Positions 47,705-57,045 of a DNA stretch of 64,000 nt are shown piece after piece. The stretch is from an uncultured Algibacter sp. Its GTDB lineage: Bacteria; Bacteroidota; Bacteroidia; Flavobacteriales; Flavobacteriaceae. The stretch lies in assembly GCA_947499935.1 (NCBI GenBank), contig CANMQH010000004.1:124001-188000 (forward strand), given 5' to 3'. Within the stretch, counting starts at the first letter, position 1. Each line of letters begins with the position of its first letter. The translations under genes and the position numbers were made by a program. Below the pieces are notes generated by a model. The model had not been told where the DNA came from. It saw only the letters and a program-made list of their open reading frames with translations, and did not search any database.

Positions 47705-48973
47705 TTAAGCTATAAAATACTTAAATAAAACACAGGCATTAACATCTCCAAAGCCAAAACTAGCTTTTGCAATAATGTTAAAATTTAAGTCTATTTTTTC
47801 TTTCGGTACTTTTTCTGAATCTATAAGCGCTTTCACCTCGCTATTAAGATCTTCACAATTCAAATTAGGACCAACAAAACCAGCATGTAACTGGATAATG
47901 CTCGCTACGCACTCTATAGCCCCCGAAGCCGATAAACAATGGCCAATCATAGATTTTGTGGCATTGATGTATGGAAATTTTTTGCCCTTTCTTTGCAGGA
48001 CTTCAACCCAATTTTCAATTTCTAGAGCATCTTTTGATGTTGCTGTGAGATGCCCATTTATCACATCAATATCCTCAGCGTTTATATTTGAATTTTTAAT
48101 AGCATTTTTAATACAACGTTTTACAGCTTGTGCATTTGGAGCCGTTAAGGTACCGCCAAGTCGTTGGCCTCCAGAGTTAACTTCGCCACCTAAAACCTCG
48201 GCATAAATCGTGGCATTTCGTTCTAAAGCGCTTTCTAAAGATTCTAAAACCAACGCACCGGCACCACTACCTGGTACAAAACCCGAAGCTGATGCACTTA
48301 AAGGTCTAGAGCCTTGTTCTGGATTATCATTATGCTTGTATGTCATCACTCTAATGGCATCGAAACCGCCCCAAATATAAGGGCCATGGTCGCTACAACT
48401 GCCCACGAGCATACGTTTTGCTTTGCCAGAAATAATACGGTCATAACCCATTAAAACAGCTTCTGTACCCGTAGTACAGGCTGAGGAATTTGTAGTTACC
48501 TGATTACCCAAACCCAACATACCACCTAAATATGCGCTTACACCACTAGCCATAGTTTGTACTACAGCCGTGCTTCCTAAACGTTTTACTTGCTTATCAT
48601 CTATTTTGTAAATGGCTTCTCTAAATTTTTCGATACCCGAAGTTCCGGTGCCAAAAATGAGTCCGCTATCATAATCGGGCTCACCATCTGTTTGCGTATC
48701 AAAGCCTGCATTTTTCCATGCGTCTATGCCCGCAATGCAACCATACAAAATCCCTGAACTTTTAAAACCCCGAAGCTGTAAATCTGTGAAGTATTGAGAT
48801 TTTAATGCTTCCGAAATATCTGGAATCCCACCAATCTGGCATGAAAAATTTAAATCTTTTAACTCTTGATGAAACGCAATGCCAGACTCACCGTTTTTTA
48901 ATGCTTTGGTAAAAGCGGGAACACCCACACCATTTGGTGCTACGACTCCTAAACCTGTTATAACTACTCTCAT
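47705..48973 (-). CDS. Divergent FabF-like ketosynthase
   Basis: A 422-residue beta-ketoacyl-ACP synthase with catalytic Cys166 (NSSACTTG), His308 and His345 (SMIGHCLSASGA) and Lys340. The first His motif reads NGHLTATS instead of the FabF NTHGTST, which may change substrate or partner choice. It elongates acyl chains on the local ACP to make the starter for the type III PKS. Confidence 0.9.
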   Translation of the reverse strand: MRVVITGLGVVAPNGVGVPAFTKALKNGESGIAFHQELKDLNFSCQIGGIPDISEALKSQYFTDLQLRGFKSSGILYGCIAGIDAWKNAGFDTQTDGEPDYDSGLIFGTGTSGIEKFREAIYKIDDKQVKRLGSTAVVQTMASGVSAYLGGMLGLGNQVTTNSSACTTGTEAVLMGYDRIISGKAKRMLVGSCSDHGPYIWGGFDAIRVMTYKHNDNPEQGSRPLSASASGFVPGSGAGALVLESLESALERNATIYAEVLGGEVNSGGQRLGGTLTAPNAQAVKRCIKNAIKNSNINAEDIDVINGHLTATSKDALEIENWVEVLQRKGKKFPYINATKSMIGHCLSASGAIECVASIIQLHAGFVGPNLNCEDLNSEVKALIDSEKVPKEKIDLNFNIIAKASFGFGDVNACVLFKYFIA

Positions 48974-48988
48974 CTTCCTTGTTTTTAG

Positions 48989-49021
48989 AGACCTGACAGG
49001 TTTTTGAAACCTGTTAGGTCT
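48989..49021. repeat. 33-bp REP-like palindrome R3
   Basis: An imperfect copy of R1 (arms AGACCTGACAGG / CCTGTTAGGTCT) between the ketosynthase and the dehydratase genes. Confidence 0.85.
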
Positions 49022-49032
49022 GGTTCACGTTT

Positions 49033-49470
49033 TTAAATTTTAATCATACCTGATATTTTGCCTCTACAAACCAATTCGCCTTTTACATTTAACATTTTTA
49101 CATGGCATTTAAGTTTATTAAATCGAAACACCTCTTTTTCTGAAACTACCGTAACTTTTTCGTTAGGAAGTACGGGTAAATAAAAATCTACTTGACTCGA
49201 TGTTAATGCAATTTGTGGTGCTTTATCCAAGGATATTTCATCTTTTAAAATGTAAATACCTAGACAAACCACCCCTATTTGCGCCATACATTCGGTTAAA
49301 ATAACACCTGGTGTAATCGGATTATCTTTAAAATGACCTTTGTAAAAAAACGCAGAATCATTAAAGGTGTAATGTCCTGTTATCCCTTTTGATGATAGCG
49401 CTGTTAACTCATCAATAAACAAAAAAGGCTGTTGATATGGTAATTTTTTTATGATTTGATTGCTGGTCAT
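49033..49470 (-). CDS. FabZ-like 3-hydroxyacyl-ACP dehydratase
   Basis: A 145-residue hotdog protein. The catalytic His is in FYKGHFKDNPITPGVI and the helix ILTECMAQIG follows, as in FabZ/FabA. It would remove water from 3-hydroxyacyl-ACP in the local chain-building pathway. Confidence 0.85.
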   Translation of the reverse strand: MTSNQIIKKLPYQQPFLFIDELTALSSKGITGHYTFNDSAFFYKGHFKDNPITPGVILTECMAQIGVVCLGIYILKDEISLDKAPQIALTSSQVDFYLPVLPNEKVTVVSEKEVFRFNKLKCHVKMLNVKGELVCRGKISGMIKI

Positions 49471-49486
49471 TTTTGATTATTTTTGG

Positions 49487-49519
49487 AGACTTCACAGGTT
49501 TTAAAAACCTGTGAGGTCT
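49487..49519. repeat. 33-bp REP-like palindrome R4
   Basis: A copy with one arm substitution relative to R5 (AGACTTCACAGG), 10 bp after the transposase stop. Confidence 0.9.
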
Positions 49520-49528
49520 TTTACGCTA

Positions 49529-50089
49529 CTATTCTAAATAATATTCTTTTCCCATATTAATTTTATGTTGTTTATGAGTTGCTATAAAATTAAACGTATC
49601 ATCAAATAATCCAATCACAAAATCTCTATCTAAATGAGTTGGCTTAGCTGAAATAAGAGACTGATAAGAGGATTGTTTATATTTTTCAAAATTTTTTACA
49701 AAACCATGATGAACTGGGTTTAAATGAATATATAATATTAGATTTTTTAAATACAATTCTTCTGTAATCTTAACTCTTGAAAATCGGTCTTGAAACAAAC
49801 TTCCAGTTCTATTATATGATTTATTTATACTTTTAGAATAGGCATTGAAAAGATTAGAGAACGCCTGAGATATATCTTTACTTGAAGTGTTTTCATTAGT
49901 TTTTACTAAAAAATGAAAATGGTTTTTTAGCAGACAATATGATAAAACAGAGCAGACCGAAATAAGGTATTTAGATATTAATTTAAGAAAGTAATTATAA
50001 TTCTTGTCTTCAATGAATATATTCTCCTTATTGTTACCACGGTTATAGATGTGATAATATTGATCTTCAATTAAAGGTTCATATTTCAT
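49529..50089 (-). CDS. REP-associated tyrosine transposase (RAYT)
   Basis: A 186-residue Y1/HUH transposase of the IS200-like RAYT group. Hallmarks are YYHIYNRGNNKENIF near the start, the HUH site LLKNHFHFLVK, and a C-terminal helix YLKNLILYIHLNPVHHGFV. A downstream Tyr is the likely nucleophile, but several are present and I cannot pick it with certainty. RAYTs nick and move REP palindromes as single strands. Two 33-bp palindromes flank it and three more lie elsewhere in the window, so these are probably its substrates. Confidence 0.88.
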   Translation of the reverse strand: MKYEPLIEDQYYHIYNRGNNKENIFIEDKNYNYFLKLISKYLISVCSVLSYCLLKNHFHFLVKTNENTSSKDISQAFSNLFNAYSKSINKSYNRTGSLFQDRFSRVKITEELYLKNLILYIHLNPVHHGFVKNFEKYKQSSYQSLISAKPTHLDRDFVIGLFDDTFNFIATHKQHKINMGKEYYLE

Positions 50090-50115
50090 ATCATTATTTT
50101 TTTAAGTTTTTTTTG

Positions 50116-50148
50116 AGACCTCACAGGTTTTTGAAACCTGTGAGGTCT
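50116..50148. repeat. 33-bp REP-like palindrome R5
   Basis: Arms AGACCTCACAGGTTT and its complement with a short centre, 26 bp upstream of the transposase start codon. Confidence 0.9.
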
Positions 50149-50223
50149 TTATACGAGTTAATTTAAAGGCTCTAAACCGTAAACGCTTTAAGATTATAAA
50201 AACCCATTATGTCTTATTTTGTA

Positions 50224-51021
50224 TTAACTCAAACTCTCTCCGCCATCAACTTTAATAACCGTTCCATTAATCCAAGAGGCTTCATCTTTACATAATAGAT
50301 AAACGACATTGGCAACATCTTCTGGAAGGGTTAAACGATGATTTGGATTACGCTTTAAAGTATGTTTAATAATCTTATCACTTCCAGGAATCATTCTTAG
50401 AGATGCTGTATCGGTTACGCCCGCTTGAATACAATTGGCTTTAATGCCAAAAGGTGCAAACTCCAAGGCCATGTTTCTAGTAATAGCTTCCAAGGTGGCT
50501 TTGGCCGCTGAAACGGCTCCATAATTTTGCCATGCTTTTGAGTTCCCTTCGCTTGTAAAGCTTATAATTCTAGCATCTTTAGAGAATATACTTTCTTTAA
50601 AAAGTGCTTGTGCCCAATCGTATAAGCTAATGCCCATAGCACTGATGGTTAATGCAAAATCATCGTGTTTTAAAACGGGTTTATCGTCCGAAACCATCGG
50701 TTTTAAATTTCCTTTGGCAACACTGTGTACAAATGTTCTAATTTTATGTTGACTTCCTAATTCGGATTTTAACGCTTCAATTACAGTAGCTCTTTTTTCG
50801 GATTTAAAAGCATCTATATTAAAGGATTTGAAGGTGACGCCTTCATTTTTTATGATTTCAAATTCAGTTTTAATGGCTTCTTCTTGCATTCTGGAATCAC
50901 GATGTACAATACAAATATTCATACCGTGTTTGGCGAGTTTTTTTGCCGTAGCCAAACCTAGACCACTGCTTCCTCCTAAAATAAGTGCCCAATAGTTATG
51001 TGTCTCAAATTCTTTTTCCAT
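50224..51021 (-). CDS. FabG/FabI-like SDR reductase
   Basis: A 265-residue short-chain reductase. I place the start at the Met of MEKEFETHNYWALILGG (51021) because the longer upstream frame overlaps the PKS gene. The cofactor motif LGGSSGLG, the loop HSVAKGNLKPMVS and the end WINGTVIKVDGG are seen; the layout resembles enoyl- or ketoacyl-ACP reductases. It would complete the local fatty-acid-type cycle with the ketosynthase and dehydratase. Confidence 0.82.
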   Translation of the reverse strand: MEKEFETHNYWALILGGSSGLGLATAKKLAKHGMNICIVHRDSRMQEEAIKTEFEIIKNEGVTFKSFNIDAFKSEKRATVIEALKSELGSQHKIRTFVHSVAKGNLKPMVSDDKPVLKHDDFALTISAMGISLYDWAQALFKESIFSKDARIISFTSEGNSKAWQNYGAVSAAKATLEAITRNMALEFAPFGIKANCIQAGVTDTASLRMIPGSDKIIKHTLKRNPNHRLTLPEDVANVVYLLCKDEASWINGTVIKVDGGESLS

Positions 51022-51058
51022 CGTTTTTATTTTATACCATTTCTGCATTGAAATGGTA

Positions 51059-52111
51059 TTACCATTCCAACAAAATACGCTGTGCCGAAAATCCAGGGCC
51101 AAAACTAAGCATGATACCTTTTTCGCCTTTAGCAATGTCCTTCTCTAAAAAACGTTCTAAAACATAGAGTACCGTAGCGCTACTCATATTGCCGTAAAGC
51201 CTTAAAACTTCTTTAGTGTCATCTATATTTTTACCTAATGCTCCAAATAAATCTTCAACCGTTTGCACAATTTTTTTACCACCAGGATGAAATACTAAAT
51301 GGTTTATATCGTCTATTTTTAAGTTATTACGTTCTAAAAATGGATGAATTATATTTGGAAAATGGTCTGCAATGGTTTGTGGCACAGACTCATCTAATAT
51401 CATCTGCAAACCTGTATTTCTAAGTTTAAAACCCATCATATGGTTAGCGTTATAGAAATGATACATGGCTTCATCTTTAATTTCTGGGCCTTTTTCATCC
51501 TCGTAAGAGGATAGAATAACACTCGCACAACCATCTCCAAAAATAGCCGCACTAATGATATTAACCATGGAATAATCTTGCAATTGAAAGGTTGCCGTTG
51601 GTGCTTCAACCGCAATAACTACGGCGCGTTTATTTGGGTTTGCTTTTAAGAAATTCTTGGCATATATCATTCCTGAAACACCTGCGGCACAGCCCATTTC
51701 GGTAACGGGCAATCGCACGATGTCTTGTTTCATTTCCAAACTATTGATTAGATAAGCATCTAAAGACGGTATCATGATACCTGTACAGCTTACCGTGATA
51801 ATATAATCTATATCTGTGGCCTTTAAATTAGCCTTTGTTAATGCTTTTATCAAGCTTTTTTCGGCTAATTTTATAGACTCTCGAGTATAAATATCATTTT
51901 TTCCTTCAAACGATGTTTTTAAAAACACCTCCTCAGGATCCATAATAGAATACCGTTTATCTACTGCTGCATTTTCAAATATTTTTAAAACTTTTCGTTT
52001 AAAACGCTCTTCTTGACCTTCTAACCATAGCTCAACTAAAGGTAAAATATCTTTAGTCTCTCGTTTATATTTTGGAAGTTGCTTTGCAACCGATGTTATT
52101 CTTACTGCCAT
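51059..52111 (-). CDS. Type III polyketide synthase
   Basis: A 350-residue chalcone/stilbene-synthase-fold enzyme with the catalytic triad Cys141 (EMGCAAGVSG), His275 (FHPGGKK) and Asn308 (YGNMSSATV). Bacterial members of this group (ArsB/SrsA-like) extend a fatty acyl starter with malonyl units to alkylresorcinols or alkylpyrones. It is next to a methyltransferase and a flavoprotein, the three steps known for SrsA-SrsB-SrsC methylated alkylquinones in Streptomyces. Confidence 0.9.
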   Translation of the reverse strand: MAVRITSVAKQLPKYKRETKDILPLVELWLEGQEERFKRKVLKIFENAAVDKRYSIMDPEEVFLKTSFEGKNDIYTRESIKLAEKSLIKALTKANLKATDIDYIITVSCTGIMIPSLDAYLINSLEMKQDIVRLPVTEMGCAAGVSGMIYAKNFLKANPNKRAVVIAVEAPTATFQLQDYSMVNIISAAIFGDGCASVILSSYEDEKGPEIKDEAMYHFYNANHMMGFKLRNTGLQMILDESVPQTIADHFPNIIHPFLERNNLKIDDINHLVFHPGGKKIVQTVEDLFGALGKNIDDTKEVLRLYGNMSSATVLYVLERFLEKDIAKGEKGIMLSFGPGFSAQRILLEW

Positions 52112-52822
52112 TTATGTTTTTATTAACCATTGGTAACGAAACGCCCACCTCCAATAGATTTTATATTTTAAATTTAATTTTTGCGATACATGTTCTAATT
52201 CTTGGCGTTTAAATGCTCTAAGAATAGATGTTAATCCATCTTGTTTTATCATATGGTTAGTAATAAAAAAACCTAAAAGTTTAAACAAGCTATAAGCTAT
52301 TTTACTGCGTTGTAAATCGTTAACCACAACACCCAATCTTGCCGAATGGGAAAGTGTTTTTATTATCTTCAATATCTGTTTGTCGTCAAAATGATGCAGA
52401 AACAACGTCATTAATGCCAAATCGTACGTTGTTGTTTTAAATTCTTCAGAAAATATATCTAACGTTTTAAAGGAAATTTCTGGATAACCCATGGATAATT
52501 CATCTGCATAATCAATAGTATCTTGATTAGCATCAATACCAATTAACTTAAACTTGTAACCCTTTTTTCTGCCATAATCTGCCAAAACTCTTAAAATATC
52601 GCCATGTCCACAACCCAAATCAACAATAGTATATATTTTGTCTTTTGTCTTATTTTTTAAAAAATTAGCAACACCACTAATTGTAATAGCATTCCCGCCA
52701 AGCCATTTATTTATACTACCTAATTTATCTAAAGTATCTCGTAAGAGTTCGCCTTTCATGGAAAAATCGTCCATAATTTCGGTTTCTTTACTACGAAATT
52801 TGGTGTTAGGAAAAATACGCAT
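52112..52822 (-). CDS. Class I SAM methyltransferase
   Basis: A 236-residue methyltransferase. The SAM site is in IVDLGCGHGDILRVLADYG and LIGIDAN, with a C-terminal substrate part containing ALMTLFLHHF. By position between the PKS and the flavoprotein, with a 1-bp gap before the PKS, it would methylate the resorcinol, like SrsB. Confidence 0.85.
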   Translation of the reverse strand: MRIFPNTKFRSKETEIMDDFSMKGELLRDTLDKLGSINKWLGGNAITISGVANFLKNKTKDKIYTIVDLGCGHGDILRVLADYGRKKGYKFKLIGIDANQDTIDYADELSMGYPEISFKTLDIFSEEFKTTTYDLALMTLFLHHFDDKQILKIIKTLSHSARLGVVVNDLQRSKIAYSLFKLLGFFITNHMIKQDGLTSILRAFKRQELEHVSQKLNLKYKIYWRWAFRYQWLIKT

Positions 52823-53955
52823 TAAGGCTTCATGGGTTTTCCGTGAGTCATTTTAATAATTTTTAGCAGCAAAAATGGAAACACTCTTAAAATGTTTAAA
52901 AGCCAATATGCCAACCAATCTTGCCTAAATAAATAGGCGATTGTGTGCCCAATTTTTAGCCTAAAGTTAAACGTTTTGCGCCAAGCAATACTGTATTGCT
53001 TTTCCATTTCTGTACGCGTTTTAATTTTTTTATGAAGATAATCAATTATAAGCGTAGATGCCAATTGCCCGCTACGAATTGCCATACTCATACCATGACC
53101 ACAAAGTGGATGAATCATGCCTGCGGTATCACCACACATTAAGATATGGTTTTCGACAGGGTTTTTGGTTTTAAAAGAAATTTGACTTATGGTTAATGGC
53201 TGCTCAAATTGAGGTACACTTTCTTTAAATATGCTTTTTAATGCTGAGTTTTTAAACAATACTTCTTCTTGAAACGTGTTGATATCTTTATACTTTTTAA
53301 AAGATTTAAAATTAGCTATGTAGCATAAGTTTATATGATTGTTTTCCACTTTTGAGACACCACAATAACCACCTTTAAAATTATGAAGCGCTACTTTATC
53401 TTCTGGAAAATGACCTGATACATGAATTTTAACACCCAAATAAGGTGATTTTTTTGTGATAAACTTTCTTTTAAATTCAACATCTAAATTTGAACGTTTA
53501 CCAAAGGCTCCAATGGCAATTCTAGACTTAAACACCTTGCTGAACTTTGTTTTTACAGTAAATACATCATCTTTAAATTGAACATTATTAACCACATCAT
53601 GCAGTATATCTACTTGATTTTTTATTGCAATTTTATAAAGCTGATAATCCATTTCATAACGACTCATACCAAAACCACCCAATGGCAACTTTGTTTTTAT
53701 GGATTTGTTTCCTATAGTCGTAAGTTCAAAATCGCAAATGTGTTTTGCTCCAAAATCAAAAGGATTAAACCCTAATGATTTTAAATATGGTAGTACTTCG
53801 TTAGAGATATATTCGCCACAAACCTTATGTTTTGGGTATGTGTTTTTCTCAATTAACACAACTTTAAAACCCGCTTTAGATAATTTAATTGCACTTGTTA
53901 ATCCTGCTAAACCTCCTCCAATAACTATAATATCTAATTGTGTATAATCTGCCAT
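52822..53955 (-). CDS. FAD-dependent monooxygenase/oxidoreductase
   Basis: A 377-residue flavoprotein with the N-terminal dinucleotide fold IIVIGGGLAGLTSAIKLSKAGFKVVLIEK and the second FAD motif HILMCGDTAGMIHPLCGHGMSMAI. It resembles the geranylgeranyl-reductase/aromatic hydroxylase group. In this cluster a ring hydroxylase giving a quinone (SrsC-like) is the best assignment. It overlaps the methyltransferase by one base. Confidence 0.82.
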   Translation of the reverse strand: MADYTQLDIIVIGGGLAGLTSAIKLSKAGFKVVLIEKNTYPKHKVCGEYISNEVLPYLKSLGFNPFDFGAKHICDFELTTIGNKSIKTKLPLGGFGMSRYEMDYQLYKIAIKNQVDILHDVVNNVQFKDDVFTVKTKFSKVFKSRIAIGAFGKRSNLDVEFKRKFITKKSPYLGVKIHVSGHFPEDKVALHNFKGGYCGVSKVENNHINLCYIANFKSFKKYKDINTFQEEVLFKNSALKSIFKESVPQFEQPLTISQISFKTKNPVENHILMCGDTAGMIHPLCGHGMSMAIRSGQLASTLIIDYLHKKIKTRTEMEKQYSIAWRKTFNFRLKIGHTIAYLFRQDWLAYWLLNILRVFPFLLLKIIKMTHGKPMKP

Positions 53956-54486
53956 TTACAATTTCTGAAAATGCACCACATTTATTTTTACGGTTTTACT
54001 AAGTATTAAACTCCCTCCTCCAATTTTAAAGTCTCGCCTATTAATTTGAAAGTTTGATATTAATTTACAAACATCGTCTTTTTTTACAACGTTTATAGGT
54101 ATGGTTAATACTTGTGATTTACCCTTAATTTTAAGACTTACTTTAACCGTATAAGTATTATCTGTGTTTTTTATAATGGACTGGCTATTTAAAAGGATAT
54201 TTTTATGTTGCGTAGCATCAAAATAGTCTTCTTTTAGTAGGTGTTTGTCTCTACTATCTATTCCTGTTTTTATAGAATTAACAGTAATGCTTCCATAAAC
54301 GCTTGTAAGTTCATCTTTAGAATTAAACGCCGCCTTTATATTAAACGCATTAAAATGTCCATCGACTTGAATACCCAAATTATGGATTGCAAAATCAATT
54401 TTAGATTTATTTTGAGCACCAGAATTAATTAATGACCCCAATAAAAAACTAATAAAAACGATATATTTAATACTAGATGATTTCAT
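53956..54486 (-). CDS. YceI-family lipid-binding protein
   Basis: A 176-residue secreted protein. A signal peptide (IKYIVFISFLLGSLINSGAQN) precedes a YceI-type beta-barrel that ends in KIGGGSLILSKTVKINVVHF. YceI proteins hold polyisoprenoid or amphipathic lipids in the periplasm. Here it is the first gene of the cluster and abuts the flavoprotein gene, so it may carry the phenolic lipid after export. Confidence 0.82.
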   Translation of the reverse strand: MKSSSIKYIVFISFLLGSLINSGAQNKSKIDFAIHNLGIQVDGHFNAFNIKAAFNSKDELTSVYGSITVNSIKTGIDSRDKHLLKEDYFDATQHKNILLNSQSIIKNTDNTYTVKVSLKIKGKSQVLTIPINVVKKDDVCKLISNFQINRRDFKIGGGSLILSKTVKINVVHFQKL

Positions 54487-54556
54487 AACTATTTTAAAAC
54501 AAGATTTATACCAAGTTAAGACAGAAAGCAGAAATAACTATACGTTTTACCGTTTT

Positions 54557-55018
54557 TTAATGAATAGCTTGAATTGTAAATTGTGTATCTCTAAATTGGA
54601 CTATGTCTCCAATGCCCTTTGTTAATAACAGTTGAGCTATGGGCGTATTAGCTGATATGGCATAAAATGTACTATTATTAACTATTAACTTTCCTGCACT
54701 AACCCCTATAAAATAATTAGTATTTGATGTAAAAACCAAACTACCCAAACCAACTACCTTAGAAGTTTTAGTGATATCTATCTTATAAAAATTTTCTTTT
54801 ATTCTCTGTATTTCAGCTAATTGATGACCTAATTTCTCACGTTCTAATTGCAGCATAGCTCTACCTGTTTCGTGTTTATCACCAGCACTACTCTTGGTTT
54901 CAGAACTTAAAGATTCTTGAATTTGCTTAATACTATTTTGAATGGTTTTAAACCTACTATCAACAAAGTTTTCGCAATGCAAATACATGAGTTCTTTAAT
55001 TTTTATACTACTATCCAT
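54557..55018 (-). CDS. GreA/GreB-like protein
   Basis: A 153-residue protein with an N-terminal antiparallel coiled coil (about 1-75) and a C-terminal globular region with VVGLGSLVFTSNTNYFIGVSAGKL, similar in plan to Gre transcript-cleavage factors. The coiled-coil tip has SSAGDKHETGR, so acidic residues are present. Some annotations of similar proteins mislabel them as 3-oxoacyl-ACP synthase. It is a distant member; activity is unproved. Confidence 0.6.
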   Translation of the reverse strand: MDSSIKIKELMYLHCENFVDSRFKTIQNSIKQIQESLSSETKSSAGDKHETGRAMLQLEREKLGHQLAEIQRIKENFYKIDITKTSKVVGLGSLVFTSNTNYFIGVSAGKLIVNNSTFYAISANTPIAQLLLTKGIGDIVQFRDTQFTIQAIH

Positions 55019-55052
55019 TACCGTAACTGTAGTCTAGATTATTATTTAATAC

Positions 55053-55083
55053 AAAAAACTCCGAAACGAATTTCGGAGTTTTT
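55053..55083. terminator. Bidirectional intrinsic terminator
   Basis: A stem AAACTCCGAAA / TTTCGGAGTTT with a CGAA loop and A/T runs on both sides. It ends the accC transcript on the minus strand. Confidence 0.85.
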
Positions 55084-55086
55084 AAT

Positions 55087-56439
55087 TTAATCTTCATTAG
55101 GCTTTTCTATAACAAAGTCTTCCATAAACTTAGTCGTGTAATTTCCAGCCACATAATCTGGATGATCCATAAGCTGTCTATGAAATGGAATGGTTGTCTT
55201 AATTCCTTCTATAACAAACTCATCTAATGCACGCTTCATTTTACTAATGGCTTCTTCCCTTGTTTGAGCTGTTGTAATTAGCTTAGCAATCATTGAATCG
55301 TAATTTGGCGGAATAGAATAGCCAGCATATACGTGAGTATCTAATCGCACACCATGACCTCCTGGTGCATGTAATGTGGTTATTTTACCTGGCGATGGTC
55401 TAAAGTCATTAAAAGGGTCTTCCGCATTTATTCTACACTCAATAGAATGTAACTTTGGCGTATAATTTTTACCAGAAATTGGCACACCAGAGGCTACTAA
55501 TATTTGTTCTCGAATTAAATCGAAATCTATAACTTGCTCTGTGATAGGGTGCTCTACTTGAATACGGGTGTTCATTTCCATAAAGTAGAAGTTTCTATGC
55601 TTGTCTACCAAAAACTCTATAGTCCCTGCGCCTTCATATTTAATAAACTCTGAAGCTTTAACTGCCGCATCTCCCATTTTTTTACGAAGGGCATCCGTCA
55701 TAAATGGCGAAGGCACTTCTTCTGTAAGTTTTTGATGACGTCTTTGAATAGAGCAATCTCGCTCTGATAAATGGCATGCTTTCCCTTTAGAATCTCCAAC
55801 AACCTGAATTTCGATGTGTCTTGGCTCTTCTATGAGTTTTTCCATGTACATATCATCATTACCAAATGCCGCTTTAGATTCTTGTCTTGCAGAATCCCAA
55901 GCATCTTTTAAGTCTTCAGGCTTAAAAACACCTCGCATACCTTTTCCTCCACCACCTGCAGAAGCCTTTAACATAACAGGATAACCTGTCTCAACAGCCA
56001 ACTTTTCGCAGTCTTCAAAAGTTTCTATAATACCCTCACTTCCTGGCACACAAGGTACACCAGCAGCTTTCATGGTTTCTTTGGCGTTAGCCTTATCTCC
56101 CATACGGTCAATCATTTCGGAAGTTGCTCCAATAAATTTTATTCCGTGTTCTTCACATATTTTAGAAAACTTAGCGTTTTCAGATAAAAAACCGTATCCA
56201 GGATGTATAGCATCTGCATTGGTTATTTCTGCCGCCGATATAATATTAGACATTTTTAAGTACGATTCGCTACTTGCTGGAGGTCCAATACATACTGCTT
56301 CATCTGCAAATTTAACATGTAAACTTTCTGCATCTGCAGTAGAATAAACAGCTACCGTTTTAATACCCATTTCTTTACAGGTTCTAATAACTCTTAAAGC
56401 TATTTCCCCTCTATTGGCAATCAATATTTTTTTAAACAT
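55087..56439 (-). CDS. accC: Biotin carboxylase
   Basis: A 450-residue subunit of acetyl-CoA carboxylase that carboxylates biotin with ATP and bicarbonate. It has [20 protein letters not shown] at the start, the ATP-grasp glycine loop [14 protein letters not shown] and the metal/active-site block [18 protein letters not shown]. It is downstream of accB and fabH. Confidence 0.97.
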   Translation of the reverse strand: MFKKILIANRGEIALRVIRTCKEMGIKTVAVYSTADAESLHVKFADEAVCIGPPASSESYLKMSNIISAAEITNADAIHPGYGFLSENAKFSKICEEHGIKFIGATSEMIDRMGDKANAKETMKAAGVPCVPGSEGIIETFEDCEKLAVETGYPVMLKASAGGGGKGMRGVFKPEDLKDAWDSARQESKAAFGNDDMYMEKLIEEPRHIEIQVVGDSKGKACHLSERDCSIQRRHQKLTEEVPSPFMTDALRKKMGDAAVKASEFIKYEGAGTIEFLVDKHRNFYFMEMNTRIQVEHPITEQVIDFDLIREQILVASGVPISGKNYTPKLHSIECRINAEDPFNDFRPSPGKITTLHAPGGHGVRLDTHVYAGYSIPPNYDSMIAKLITTAQTREEAISKMKRALDEFVIEGIKTTIPFHRQLMDHPDYVAGNYTTKFMEDFVIEKPNED

Positions 56440-56539
56440 ATCTTTTTCGAATTAAAAAATTACATATTTCAATCACAAATCTCATAACACTGGATATTAA
56501 ATCCAATAATTATCAAGGTTGTAATGAAATTTTAATATG

Positions 56540-57022
56540 TTATGATGGATCTACCAAAAATAATGGTTGATCAAACTCTATTGGCGAAGAATCATCAACT
56601 AAAATTTTAACTATTTTTCCTGAAACTTCAGATTCTATTTCATTAAAAAGCTTCATGGCTTCAATAACACAAAGCACATCGCCTTCGGCTATAGTCTGCC
56701 CTACCTCAACAAATAAAGGTTTATCTGGTGCAGGTTTTCTATAAAACGTTCCAATTATAGGTGATTTTATAGTGATGTATTTTGAGTCTTCGGTTGCAGC
56801 GGTTGCTTCTGTAGGTACTGCTACAGCAGGTGCTTGAGCTTCTGCTAAAGGCTGTGCTACCTGTGGTATTTGAGGTGTAACAGGAGCATAATGTACCGTA
56901 GGTGTATCAGATTCTGTTCCAGTCTTTATGGTGATTTTTATATCGTCCATTTCTAATTTAACTTCACTTGCGCCTGATTTTGCGACAAACTTAATTAAAT
57001 TTTGAATCTCTTTTATATCCAT
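56540..57022 (-). CDS. accB: Biotin carboxyl carrier protein
   Basis: A 160-residue BCCP. The biotinylated Lys is in VIEAMKLFNEIES, after a flexible Ala/Pro-rich linker (about 50-75) and the thumb-like YRKPAPDKPLFVEVG. It is cotranscribed with fabH and accC. Confidence 0.97.
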   Translation of the reverse strand: MDIKEIQNLIKFVAKSGASEVKLEMDDIKITIKTGTESDTPTVHYAPVTPQIPQVAQPLAEAQAPAVAVPTEATAATEDSKYITIKSPIIGTFYRKPAPDKPLFVEVGQTIAEGDVLCVIEAMKLFNEIESEVSGKIVKILVDDSSPIEFDQPLFLVDPS

Positions 57023-57045
57023 AATTTTGAAAAATTAATTAGTAG

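Larger units (their letters stand above)
49487..50148. mobile_element. REP-transposase unit bracketed by R4 and R5
   Basis: A 662-bp unit: palindrome R4, the RAYT gene, palindrome R5. Transposase ends and palindromes are 10-26 bp apart, the layout expected for a REP element and its parent transposase. It sits inside an otherwise same-strand biosynthetic cluster. Confidence 0.75.
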
